NCBI RefSeq assembly: GCF_001269885.1
Contig: NZ_LHVH01000031.1
Location: forward strand, 62,001 to 126,000
Source: Pseudomonas kilonensis
GTDB lineage: Bacteria; Pseudomonadota; Gammaproteobacteria; Pseudomonadales; Pseudomonadaceae
Direction of reading: 5' to 3'
Length of the DNA stretch: 64,000 nucleotides
The position numbers and the translations under genes were made by a program. Of the stretch, positions 52,263 through 61,264 are shown one piece after another. The notes below the pieces were generated by a model that saw nothing but the letters and a program-made list of their open reading frames with translations, did no database searches and was not told where the DNA came from. The first letter of the stretch is position 1. Each line of letters opens with the position of its first letter.

Positions 52263-52520
52263 TCAGCGCTTGCCCATCGAACGACGCGTGCCGGGAGGCG
52301 CGGCGCCCGGGGTCTTGGTATGGCCATTCTTCGCGCCGTTCTTGTACCACGGCTGCTGGCCGGCGCCCTTGGCCGCAGCCAGTTCACCGGGTTTGAACGG
52401 GAATTTGAAGGCAGGAATCGCCGCTTTGGCGTCCTCGGCGCTGGAAACATCGCTGTCGGACAAATCGGCCTGTTCGCCGCCGGGGAGTTCGTCCGCAGGC
52501 GAAGGTGTCGGGGAAGTCAT
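52263..52520 (-). CDS. Conserved hypothetical protein, small and low-complexity
   Basis: An 85-residue protein with an acidic Ser/Pro-rich N-terminus (SPTPSPADELPGGEQADLSD) and a basic C-terminus (GAKNGHTKTPGAAPPGTRRSMGKR). It has no membrane helix or signal. KFPFKPGELAAAKGAGQQPWYKNG is the most conserved-looking core. The ATG at 52520 is preferred over an upstream ATG at 52541. It is convergent with the LysR gene. I recognise no function. Confidence 0.6.
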   Translation of the reverse strand: MTSPTPSPADELPGGEQADLSDSDVSSAEDAKAAIPAFKFPFKPGELAAAKGAGQQPWYKNGAKNGHTKTPGAAPPGTRRSMGKR

Positions 52521-52756
52521 GTAAGGCTCCGGGTCATGCATGCAAGTCGGGCCCGAAGGGCGAGCCGCGAAAGGCGGCAGTATACCTGCCCGATATCACA
52601 GCGCGCTGGGCAGTTTCATCCGATGCAACCATTCATCTGACAGCAAGCCGGGACAAAACTGACAAGCCTGTCAGTTAGCCGTCACCTTCCTGACCGGCTC
52701 GTAACGCTATATAAGAAAGCTCAAACTCCTGTGTCCCGAACCGGCCCTTCATATCC

Positions 52757-53914
52757 ATGCACACCCAGAAGAAAACCGTCCTGCTCGTCGTGCTGTTGGT
52801 CGCCCTGGCGGCCCTCGTCCTCTGGTTTGTGCTCAAGCCCGTGACCGCCAAGCCCAGCGCTCCGACTGCCGTTCCGGTACGGACCATCAGCGTGGTGCAA
52901 AAGGATGTACCGCGCTTCGCCAGCGGCATCGGCACGGTCCTGTCGCTGCACAGCGTGGTCATCCGGCCGCAGATCGACGGCATCCTCACCCGGTTGCTGG
53001 TCAAGGAAGGGCAACGGGTCAAGAAGGGTGACCTGTTGGCGACCATCGACGATCGTTCGATCCGCGCCAGCCTCGACCAGGCCCGGGCCCAGCTCGGCGA
53101 GAGCCAGGCACAGTTGGCGGTGGCCCAGGTCAATCTCAAGCGCTACAAATTGCTGAGCGTCGATGACGGCGTATCGAAGCAGACCTATGACCAGCAACAG
53201 GCGCTGGTCAACCAGCTCAAGGCCACCACCCAGGGCAACCAGGCGGCCATCGACTCGGCGCAGGTGCAACTGTCCTACACCCAGATCCGCTCCCCGGTGA
53301 GCGGTCGCGTCGGCATTCGCAATGTGGATGAAGGCAATTTCCTGCGCACCAGCGACACCGATGGCCTGTTCACCGTGACCCAGATCGACCCGATCGCCGT
53401 GGAGTTCTCCCTGCCCCAGCAAATGCTGCCCACCTTGCAACGGTTGATCGCGGCACCCGAGCAAGCCTTGGTCAAGGCCTATATCGGTGCCGATGGCGCT
53501 GCCGGAGAACTGCTCGGCGAGGGGCGCCTGAGCCTCATCGACAACCAGATCAACGCCAACACCGGGACCCTGCGGGCCAAGGCTGAATTCAACAACGCCG
53601 CGCAACGACTGTGGCCCGGGCAACTGGTGACGCTGAAGATCCAGACCGCCCTCGACAAGGACGCCCTGGTGGTACCTCCCACCGTGGTCCAGCGCGGGCT
53701 GGAGCAACACTTCGTGTACCGGATCAAGGGCGACAAGGTCGAGAGCGTGCCGGTGGTCATGGTTTACCAGGACAGCGACCTGCACATCATCAAAGGGGTG
53801 AACGCTGGCGATCAACTGGTGAGCGATGGTCAGTCACGGCTCAAGCCAGGCAGCCACATCCAGGTGCTCAGTGATCCGCCCGCCCTGGTCAAGACCGCGG
53901 AGCCGCAACCGTGA
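52757..53914 (+). CDS. RND efflux membrane fusion protein
   Basis: A 385-residue periplasmic adaptor with one N-terminal membrane anchor (about 7-26). It has the lipoyl half-motifs (IDGILTRLLVKEGQRVKKGDLLATID and SPVSGRVGIRNVDEG), an alpha-hairpin (about 95-165) and a beta-barrel/MP domain, in the MdtA/MuxA style. Its stop overlaps the GTG start of the RND gene by 4 bases. No outer-membrane factor gene is adjacent, so the pump would borrow one. Confidence 0.9.
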   Translation: MHTQKKTVLLVVLLVALAALVLWFVLKPVTAKPSAPTAVPVRTISVVQKDVPRFASGIGTVLSLHSVVIRPQIDGILTRLLVKEGQRVKKGDLLATIDDRSIRASLDQARAQLGESQAQLAVAQVNLKRYKLLSVDDGVSKQTYDQQQALVNQLKATTQGNQAAIDSAQVQLSYTQIRSPVSGRVGIRNVDEGNFLRTSDTDGLFTVTQIDPIAVEFSLPQQMLPTLQRLIAAPEQALVKAYIGADGAAGELLGEGRLSLIDNQINANTGTLRAKAEFNNAAQRLWPGQLVTLKIQTALDKDALVVPPTVVQRGLEQHFVYRIKGDKVESVPVVMVYQDSDLHIIKGVNAGDQLVSDGQSRLKPGSHIQVLSDPPALVKTAEPQP

Positions 53915-56900
53915 AAGGCCGCGGCTCGGTTTCAGCGTGGTGCATCGACCACCCCATCGCCACGGTGCTGCTGACGTTTGCCCTGGTACTGCTGGGCGTG
54001 ATCGCGTTTCCTCGCCTGCCCGTCGCGCCGTTGCCGGAGGCCGAATTCCCGACCATCCAGGTTAACGCGCAGTTGCCTGGGGCCAGTCCCGAAACCATGG
54101 CCTCGTCAGTGGCAACGCCACTGGAAGTGCAATTCAGTGCCATTCCCGGCATCACCCAGATGACCTCCAGCAGTGCCTTGGGCTCGACCAACCTGATCCT
54201 GCAATTCAGCCTCGATAAAAGCATCGACACCGCCGCCCAGGAAGTGCAGGCGGCGATCAACACTGCCGCCGGCAAACTGCCCAACGACATGCCGAACCTG
54301 CCGACCTGGCGCAAGGTCAACCCCGCCGACAGCCCGGTGCTGATCCTCAGCGTCAGTTCCTCCCTGATGCCTGGCACCGAGCTGAGCGACTACGTCGAAA
54401 CCCTGCTCTCGCGTCAGATCAGCCAGATCGATGGCGTAGGACAAATCTACATCACCGGCCAACAACGTCCGGCGATCCGGGTCCAGGCCTCGGCTGACCG
54501 GCTCGCCGCCATCGGTCTGACCCTGGCGGACATCCGCCTGGCGCTCCAGCAGGCCAGCCTCAACCTGGCCAAGGGCGCCCTGTACGGCGCTTCGAGCATT
54601 TCCACCCTGTCCACCAACGACCAGTTGTTCCAGCCTGCGGAGTACGGTGAGCTGATCGTGTCCTACCGGGACGGGGCACCGGTACAGCTCAAGGACATCG
54701 CCAAGGTCGTCAACGGCTCGGAAAACGCCTACGTCCAGGCCTGGTCCGACAACGAGCCGGGGGTCAACCTGGTGATCTTCCGGCAACCGGGGGCAAACAT
54801 CGTCGAGACCGTCGACCGCATCCAGGCGGCCCTGCCCACCCTGCAAGCCATGTTGCCCGCCGCCGTTCAGGTCAAGGTCCTGATCGACCGCACCCAGACC
54901 ATCCGCGCCTCGTTGCATGAAGTGGAAATTACCCTCCTGATCGCGGTGCTGCTGGTGGTCGCGGTGATGGCGCTGTTCCTGCGCCAGCTCTCGGCGACCC
55001 TGATTGTCTCGGCGGTGCTGGGGGTGTCGCTGACCGCCAGTTTCGCGCTGATGTACGTGATGGGCTTCAGCCTGAACAACCTGACCCTGGTGGCGATCGT
55101 CATCTCGGTGGGGTTCGTGGTGGACGATGCGATTGTGGTGGTGGAGAACATCCACCGCCACCTGGAGGCCGGCGAAAGCATGCGCGAGGCGGCGATCAAG
55201 GGCGCTGGCGAAATCGGCTTTACCGTGGTCTCCATCAGCCTCTCGCTGGTGGCGGCGTTCATTCCGCTGCTGTTCATGGGCGGCGTGGTCGGGCGCCTGT
55301 TCAAGGAATTTGCCCTGACCGCCACCTCGACCATCCTGATTTCGGTGGTGGTGTCGCTCACGCTGGCGCCGACCCTGGCCGCGCTGTTCATGCGCGCCCC
55401 GGTGCATCATGCCCACAGCAAGATGGGGTTCGGCGAGCGTCTGCTGGGCGGGTACGAACACGGCCTGCGTCGGGCCCTGGCCCATCAAAAAATGATGATC
55501 GGCGTGTTCGGCCTGACCCTGGCACTGGCGGTGGTGGGCTACGTGTTCATTCCCAAGGGGTTCTTCCCGGTACAGGACACCGGCCTGGTGCTGGGCACCA
55601 GCGAAGCCGCCGCCGATGTGTCGTTCCCGGACATGGTCGCCAAGCACAAGGCCCTGGCCGACATCGTCGCCGCCGACCCGGCGGTGCAGACTTTCTCCCA
55701 CTCCGTCGGTGTCTCGGGCAACAACCAGACCATCGCCAACGGCCGCTTCTGGATCGCCCTCAAGCCTCGTGGCGAGCGTGACGTGTCGGCCAGCGGCTTC
55801 ATCGACCGGATCCGCCCGCAATTGCTGAAAATCCCCGGCGTGGTGCTGTACCTCAGGGCCGGGCAAGACATCAACCTCAGTTCTGGCCCCAGTCGCGCCC
55901 AATATCAATACGTGCTCAAGAGCAACGACGGGCCGAGCCTCAACGCCTGGACGCAAAAACTCACCGACAAGCTGCGTGGCAACCCGGCGTTCCGTGACAT
56001 CTCCAACGACCTGCAACTGGGCGGCAGCATCACCCACATCAACATCGACCGCAGCGCGGCGGCGCGTTTCGGCCTCACTGCCACCGATGTCGACCAGGCC
56101 CTGTACGACGCCTTCGGCCAACGGCAGATCAATGAATTCCAGACCGAGACCAACCAGTACAACGTGATCCTGGAGCTCGACACCGCGCAACGAGGCAAGG
56201 CCGAAAGCCTGGCGTATTTCTACCTGCGCTCACCCCTGAGTGGGGAAATGGTGCCGCTCTCGGCCCTGGCCCGCTTCGATGCGCCGAGCAACGGCCCGCT
56301 GTCGATTGCCCACGACGGCATGTTCCCGGCCGCCAACCTGTCATTCAACCTGGCGCCCGGCGTGGCCCTGGGGGACGCGGTGCGCCTGCTCGACCAGGCG
56401 AAGAACGAAATCGGCATGCCCGCCGCCATTACCGGCAGCTTCCAGGGCGCGGCCCAGGCCTTCCAGAGTTCCCTGGCCAGCCAGCCATGGCTGATCCTCG
56501 CCGCACTGGTGGCCGTGTACATCATCCTCGGCGTGCTCTACGAGAGTTTCGTGCACCCGTTGACGATCATCTCCACCCTGCCCTCGGCCGGCCTCGGCGC
56601 GCTGATCATGCTCTGGCTGCTGGGCCAGGACTTTTCGATCATGGCGCTGATCGGCCTGGTGCTGCTGATCGGGATCGTCAAGAAGAACGGCATTCTGATG
56701 ATCGACTTCGCCCTCGACGCCCAGCGCAACAAAGGCCTGGCGCCCCAGGAGGCGATTTTCCAGGCGTGCCTGACACGTTTCCGGCCGATCATGATGACCA
56801 CCCTGGCCGCCCTGCTCGGCGCCTTGCCGCTGATGCTCGGCTATGGCCCCGGCTCGGAGCTGCGCCAGCCCCTGGGCATCGCGGTGGTGGGCGGCCTGCT

Positions 56901-57027
56901 GGTGAGCCAGGCGCTGACGCTGTTCACCACACCGGTCATATACTTGTGGCTGGAGCGACTGTTCCATCGGCCCGCCCACCAGCCAGGGTCGGCGCCGACG
57001 GCGGCGCTGGCGAGCACAGACCACTGA
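53911..57027 (+). CDS. RND multidrug efflux transporter (HAE1, MdtB/C-like)
   Basis: A 1038-residue inner-membrane proton-driven pump. Helix 1 lies at about 13-30, followed by RLPVAPLPEAEFPTIQVNAQLPGASPETMASSVATPLE, the HAE1/MdtC signature. Helix 4 carries the proton-relay pair in VGFVVDDAIVVVENI, and the second repeat has its own helices from about 540 and 860. It has a GTG start overlapping the adaptor stop. It is followed after 9 bases by an OmpR-type regulator, so pump and two-component genes form one operon. The heavy-metal-type sensor hints at metal or envelope stress, but the pump belongs to the drug subfamily. Confidence 0.93.
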   Translation: MKGRGSVSAWCIDHPIATVLLTFALVLLGVIAFPRLPVAPLPEAEFPTIQVNAQLPGASPETMASSVATPLEVQFSAIPGITQMTSSSALGSTNLILQFSLDKSIDTAAQEVQAAINTAAGKLPNDMPNLPTWRKVNPADSPVLILSVSSSLMPGTELSDYVETLLSRQISQIDGVGQIYITGQQRPAIRVQASADRLAAIGLTLADIRLALQQASLNLAKGALYGASSISTLSTNDQLFQPAEYGELIVSYRDGAPVQLKDIAKVVNGSENAYVQAWSDNEPGVNLVIFRQPGANIVETVDRIQAALPTLQAMLPAAVQVKVLIDRTQTIRASLHEVEITLLIAVLLVVAVMALFLRQLSATLIVSAVLGVSLTASFALMYVMGFSLNNLTLVAIVISVGFVVDDAIVVVENIHRHLEAGESMREAAIKGAGEIGFTVVSISLSLVAAFIPLLFMGGVVGRLFKEFALTATSTILISVVVSLTLAPTLAALFMRAPVHHAHSKMGFGERLLGGYEHGLRRALAHQKMMIGVFGLTLALAVVGYVFIPKGFFPVQDTGLVLGTSEAAADVSFPDMVAKHKALADIVAADPAVQTFSHSVGVSGNNQTIANGRFWIALKPRGERDVSASGFIDRIRPQLLKIPGVVLYLRAGQDINLSSGPSRAQYQYVLKSNDGPSLNAWTQKLTDKLRGNPAFRDISNDLQLGGSITHINIDRSAAARFGLTATDVDQALYDAFGQRQINEFQTETNQYNVILELDTAQRGKAESLAYFYLRSPLSGEMVPLSALARFDAPSNGPLSIAHDGMFPAANLSFNLAPGVALGDAVRLLDQAKNEIGMPAAITGSFQGAAQAFQSSLASQPWLILAALVAVYIILGVLYESFVHPLTIISTLPSAGLGALIMLWLLGQDFSIMALIGLVLLIGIVKKNGILMIDFALDAQRNKGLAPQEAIFQACLTRFRPIMMTTLAALLGALPLMLGYGPGSELRQPLGIAVVGGLLVSQALTLFTTPVIYLWLERLFHRPAHQPGSAPTAALASTDH

Positions 57028-57036
57028 GGCAGGGCC

Positions 57037-57720
57037 ATGCGCGTTCTGATTATCGAAGACGAAGAAAAAACCGCGGACTACCTGCACCGCGGCCTGACCG
57101 AACAGGGCTACACCGTGGACGTGGCGCCGGACGGCATCGAGGGGCTGCACCTGGCCCTGGAAACCGACTATGCGGTGATCGTGCTCGACGTGATGCTGCC
57201 GGGCCTGGACGGCTTCGGCGTACTGCGGGCCCTGCGCGCCCGCAAGCAGACCCCGGTGATCATGCTCACCGCCCGGGAACGGGTCGAGGACCGCATCAAG
57301 GGCTTGCGCGACGGCGCCGATGACTACCTGGGCAAGCCCTTCTCCTTCCTCGAACTGGTGGCCCGCCTGCAAGCCCTGACCCGTCGTAGCGGCGGCCATG
57401 AACCGGTGCAGGTGAGCATCGCCGACCTGTGGATCGACCTGATCAGTCGCAAGGCCACACGGGCCGGCCAGCGCCTGGACCTGACGGCCAAGGAGTTCTC
57501 CCTGCTCAGCGTCCTGGCCCGCCGCCAGGGTGAAATCCTCTCGAAAACCGCCATTGCCGAAATGGTCTGGGACATCAACTTCGACAGTGACGCCAACGTG
57601 GTGGAAGTGGCAATCAAACGCTTGCGAGCCAAGCTCGACGGGCCGTTCGAACAGAAGTTGCTGCACACCATTCGCGGCATGGGTTATGTGCTGGAGAGTC
57701 GCAGTGATGACGCTCCCTAA
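57037..57720 (+). CDS. OmpR-family response regulator (heavy-metal type)
   Basis: A 227-residue regulator. The receiver domain has the acidic pocket at about 8-9, phospho-acceptor Asp51 (VIVLDVMLPG), Thr78 and Lys100 (DYLGKPF). The C-terminal winged helix (about 128-222) has NVVEVAIKRLRAKLD. The sequence MRVLIIEDEEKTADYLHRGLTEQGY is the CopR/CusR/IrlR form. It lies 9 bases after the RND gene and overlaps the kinase gene by 14 bases, so it likely controls this pump. Confidence 0.92.
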   Translation: MRVLIIEDEEKTADYLHRGLTEQGYTVDVAPDGIEGLHLALETDYAVIVLDVMLPGLDGFGVLRALRARKQTPVIMLTARERVEDRIKGLRDGADDYLGKPFSFLELVARLQALTRRSGGHEPVQVSIADLWIDLISRKATRAGQRLDLTAKEFSLLSVLARRQGEILSKTAIAEMVWDINFDSDANVVEVAIKRLRAKLDGPFEQKLLHTIRGMGYVLESRSDDAP

Positions 57721-59074
57721 CAGCATCGCCCTGCGCCTGAGCGGCCTGTTTACGCTGGTAGCGGCGTTGGTGTTCCTGTTGATCGGGGGCGCTTTATACC
57801 AACAGGTCGCCAAGGGCCTGGGCCTGTTGCCCGAAGCCGAGCTCGATGCCCGCTACAGTGTCCTGGAGTCCACCGTTGGCCGCTACGGCACGCCTGAACA
57901 CTGGGTGAAGATCAACAACAAGCTGCGGTTGCTCGGTGAAGAAGACAAACGCATCCATTTCTGGATCGTCAGCGACGATCCACGCTTTGAATACGGCGAT
58001 CCCGATGCGCAGATCCGCACCTTTGCCCAAGGCCCCCTGGGTAAGCGCGACCTGACCTTGCCCCATCGGCACTACCCGGTGAAAGTACTGGTGAGCCAGT
58101 TCCCGGCCAAGGACCAGCGTCCGCCGCTGCGCTTCATGATCGGCATCGACACCCAGACCTTCTACCAGACCCAGCATCGCCTGCTGGTGGCGCTGGTGAG
58201 CCTGGCGATTGTCGGTGTGCTCCTGGCTTCGTTGCTGGGCTACTGGGTCGCGCGCATCGGCCTCAAGCCGCTGATCAAGCTGTCCGATGAAGCCCGACGC
58301 CTGGCCCCGCCCCGCCTGTCCGGGCGCTTGCAGCTGTCGCCCCTGCCGCCGGAGCTGAGCCAGTTTGTCAGTTCCTTCAACGCCACCCTCGACCGGGTCG
58401 AACAGGCTTACTCGCGGCTGGAATCGTTCAACGCCGACGTCGCCCATGAATTGCGCTCGCCCCTGACCAACCTGATCGGCCAGACCCAGGTTGCGCTGAC
58501 CCGTGGGCGCTCGGCCGAACACTACTTCGAAGTGCTGCAATCGAATCTCGAGGAGTTGGAGCGGCTGCGTTCGATCATCAACGACATGCTGTTCCTGGCC
58601 AGCGCCGACCAGGGCAGCAAGGCCACCAAGCTGACCAGCACCTCCCTGGCCGGCGAAGTGGCAACCACCCTCGACTACCTGGACTTCATTCTCGAAGACG
58701 CCCAGGTCCAGGTCCGCGTCAGCGGCGATGCCCAGGCCAACATCGAGATCGCCCACCTGCGGCGGGCGCTGATCAACCTGCTGAGCAACGCCGTACAGCA
58801 CACCGCGCCCGGGCAAGTGATCGACGTGCACATCGAAGCCCTTGGCGACCAGATCAGCCTCGCGGTCACCAACCCCGGCGAACCAATTGCCGGCGAGCAC
58901 CTGCCGCGCCTGTTTGAACGCTTCTATCGCGTCGATGCCTCGCGCAGCAACAGTGGCGCCAACCATGGACTGGGGCTGGCCATCGTCAAGGCAATCGCGC
59001 TGATGCATGGCGGGGACGTATTCGTGCGCAGTGACCAGGGCGCCAACACGTTCGGGATCCGCTTACCCGCCTGA
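57707..59074 (+). CDS. Sensor histidine kinase (heavy-metal type)
   Basis: A 455-residue inner-membrane kinase. It has two membrane helices (about 10-30 and 160-185) around a periplasmic sensor of about 130 residues, a HAMP linker, the phospho-acceptor His247 in DVAHELRSPL, then the N, G1 and G2 boxes (LINLLSNAVQHT, HGLGLAIVKAI). GGAGAG lies 8 bases before the ATG at 57707. It pairs with the overlapping response regulator. The sensor segment is CusS/CopS-like in size, but no clear metal-binding cluster is visible. Confidence 0.91.
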   Translation: MTLPNSIALRLSGLFTLVAALVFLLIGGALYQQVAKGLGLLPEAELDARYSVLESTVGRYGTPEHWVKINNKLRLLGEEDKRIHFWIVSDDPRFEYGDPDAQIRTFAQGPLGKRDLTLPHRHYPVKVLVSQFPAKDQRPPLRFMIGIDTQTFYQTQHRLLVALVSLAIVGVLLASLLGYWVARIGLKPLIKLSDEARRLAPPRLSGRLQLSPLPPELSQFVSSFNATLDRVEQAYSRLESFNADVAHELRSPLTNLIGQTQVALTRGRSAEHYFEVLQSNLEELERLRSIINDMLFLASADQGSKATKLTSTSLAGEVATTLDYLDFILEDAQVQVRVSGDAQANIEIAHLRRALINLLSNAVQHTAPGQVIDVHIEALGDQISLAVTNPGEPIAGEHLPRLFERFYRVDASRSNSGANHGLGLAIVKAIALMHGGDVFVRSDQGANTFGIRLPA

Positions 59075-59141
59075 GGCCTCCACAAGGTTCGATCTTTTCC
59101 AGCATTGAATGCTGGGTGAAAGCCAACTCGATCAAAATCGA

Positions 59142-59168
59142 CAGATCGCAGCCTTCGGCACCTCCTAC
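59142..59168. repeat. Solo REP of the GATCGCAGCC...CTCCTAC family
   Basis: This single arm resembles those of the pair at 3388-3494 (ending GCAGCTCCTAC). It lies between the kinase and the diguanylate cyclase gene. No partner arm is nearby. Confidence 0.6.
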
Positions 59169-59305
59169 CCGGTTATTGCGCAAACACTGATTGCCCGCCT
59201 TCACCGATCCAAGCACAATCAGCAAAAGGCCAGCATCTGGTTCATTGCCGGTTTGCAATCCTTTGGGACGGATCCCAGCCACATCACAATGCAGACATCG
59301 GACCC

Positions 59306-60802
59306 ATGAGCGCGCGCAGTGCGACACCCGGCAACACCCCGTCTTCGATACGTTCCGAACGGGTACTCGTACTGGCCAGTTCGCTGGTTGTCATTGCCAT
59401 CCTGAGCATCGTGACTTTCCTGCTGATTCGCGAACATGCCGCCGCACAACAGGCAGCGACACGTGCGGCGACCAATATCGTGCAACTGATTGACGCCGAT
59501 GTGTTGCGTAACGTGGAGCTCTACGACCTGTCGTTGCAAGGTCTGGTCGCTGCTGCCAAACGCGACGACCTGGGAGACGTTTCGCCAGCGATTCGCCATC
59601 TGGCACTGTTCGACCGCGCCACCGCCGCCCCCTACAAAGGCGACATCCTGCTGCTGGACAAACGCGGCGATGTGATCGCTGACTCCGCCTCGATCACACC
59701 GCGCAAAGGCAACTATGCCGATCGGGAGTATTTCCAGTCCCATGTCCAGGATCCAAGCCCGGGCATGATGATCAGCCGCCCGTTCCGCTCCAGAAGCCAT
59801 GCGCAGGACTGGCGCATCAGTTTCAGCTATCGACTGAGCGACGAACGAGGCGAGTTCATGGGCGTGGCCGAGGCCGCGATGCGCCTCAACTACTTCAACC
59901 AATTGTTCAAGAGTCTGAACATCGGTCATGGCGGTACGGTCAACCTGGTCAGCCGCGACGGGATTGTGTTGGCCCAGGAACCGCCTCTGGCCGACGACAT
60001 GATTGGCAAGGATTTCAGCAACCGACCGAACTTCGTACGCATCCTGCGCGAAGGCAATGGCAGCTTTACCGGCATATCCAGTGTCGACCAGACCCAGCGC
60101 CTGTACACCTTTTCCCAGGTGGGCAACTTGCCCTTGATCGTCGTGGTGGCGCTCTCCTCTCAAGAGGTGTTCGCATCATGGCAACGCACGGCATTGTTGG
60201 TCAGTGGCGCTACCGGCGCGCTGTGCATCGGTTTGCTCTGGCTCACCTGGCTGCTGCGCCGCGAATTGCGACGCCGCTACAGAGCTGAACAGGAATTGGC
60301 TCAACTGGCATCCGTCGACTCCCTTACAGGACTGGCCAACCGACGAACACTGGACGAGACGTTGCAACAGGAATGGCTGCGCGCCCAACGTTCGGGGCAA
60401 CCGTTGTCTGTCTTGATGATCGATGCGGATCACTTCAAGGCATTCAATGATCGCCATGGCCATCAACGGGGTGATGAGGCCTTGCGAGCTTTGGCGCAAT
60501 TGATCGGCAAGCATGTTCGTCGCCCCGCCGACCTGGCAGCGCGCTACGGTGGTGAAGAATTCTCGGTGGTGCTGCCGGAAACCAGCACCGCCGGTGCGTT
60601 CACCATGGCCCAAAACATTCGCGACGCGGTTGAACAGTTGCCACCTGTGATCGAGGGGGGAGCGCCGATGACGGTGAGTATTGGCATCGCCACTTGGGTA
60701 AACGGGCCGTATGGCGAGCTCCAGCAACTTTTGTTCGCCGCGGACAAGGCGCTGTACCAGGCTAAGGCCAGTGGGCGTAATCGTGTGGTTTGCGCGATGT
60801 GA
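59306..60802 (+). CDS. Membrane-bound diguanylate cyclase (dCache_1-GGDEF)
   Basis: A 498-residue inner-membrane enzyme making c-di-GMP. N-terminal helix (about 19-42), periplasmic Cache sensor (about 45-285), second helix (about 292-315), then the GGDEF domain (about 335-498). The active site GGEEF is intact at 415-419, and the product-inhibition I-site RxxD occurs at Arg406/Asp409. It has no HAMP domain. It is likely an active cyclase responding to an unknown periplasmic ligand. The gene stands alone, 231 bases after the kinase. Confidence 0.93.
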   Translation: MSARSATPGNTPSSIRSERVLVLASSLVVIAILSIVTFLLIREHAAAQQAATRAATNIVQLIDADVLRNVELYDLSLQGLVAAAKRDDLGDVSPAIRHLALFDRATAAPYKGDILLLDKRGDVIADSASITPRKGNYADREYFQSHVQDPSPGMMISRPFRSRSHAQDWRISFSYRLSDERGEFMGVAEAAMRLNYFNQLFKSLNIGHGGTVNLVSRDGIVLAQEPPLADDMIGKDFSNRPNFVRILREGNGSFTGISSVDQTQRLYTFSQVGNLPLIVVVALSSQEVFASWQRTALLVSGATGALCIGLLWLTWLLRRELRRRYRAEQELAQLASVDSLTGLANRRTLDETLQQEWLRAQRSGQPLSVLMIDADHFKAFNDRHGHQRGDEALRALAQLIGKHVRRPADLAARYGGEEFSVVLPETSTAGAFTMAQNIRDAVEQLPPVIEGGAPMTVSIGIATWVNGPYGELQQLLFAADKALYQAKASGRNRVVCAM

Positions 60803-60835
60803 CGCTTTCCCTGTGGCTGTAGGGCGCTTAATGTG

Positions 60836-61196
60836 GGTGTATATCCGTTTCTTCGGTAACGGCGGCTTAGGGTTCCGCCCTGACGGCGGGTCACTTTTGA
60901 GAAGCGCAAAAGTAACCAAAACGCTCTTGCCCCACCACTCGGTGCCTCGCCTAGGCTCGGCATGCCTGAACGAAGGCATTGCTCCGTGGGCCGCCGCGAA
61001 GGGCCATCCATGGCCCAGCGCGGCTAACCCGGCATCCATGCCGGAGTGAGGGCACACCGAGCCTTAGCGAGGTGCCGAGTGGTGGGGCAAAAGCGCTTTG
61101 GTTACTTTCGACTGGGCCGGCTTCCGGGCTTTTCGAAAGTGACCCGCCGTAAGGGCGGAACCATAAGCCGCCATTACCAAAATAACGGATATACAC
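60836..61196. repeat. Large inverted-repeat intergenic element (about 360 bp)
   Basis: The left arm (from GGTGTATATCCGTT, with GTAACGGCGGCTTA and GACGGCGGGTCACTTT) is matched in reverse complement by the right arm (AAAGTGACCCGCCGT ... TAAGCCGCCATTACC ... AACGGATATACAC). Inner arms around CCCCACCACTCGG / CCGAGTGGTGGGG continue the symmetry. The frames inside, both strands, are low-complexity repeat translations. It fills the gap between the cyclase gene and lpxC. Confidence 0.85.
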
Positions 61197-61213
61197 ACCA
61201 AAAAAGCGCCCAT

Positions 61214-61241
61214 AAAAAAAGGCCACCCAAAGGCAGCCTTC
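61214..61241 (-). terminator. Terminator of the ftsZ-lpxC region
   Basis: On the reverse strand AAGGC-TG-CC and GG-TG-GCCTT form an imperfect stem followed by seven T residues, about 23 bases after the lpxC stop. Confidence 0.8.
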
Positions 61242-61264
61242 AAAAACTAGAGAGGTTTTTTTGC

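Noticed and set aside
54106..56190. 694-codon reverse frame opposite the RND transporter
   Set aside because: It is a mirror of a conserved transporter gene, with no ribosome site and no recognisable domains.
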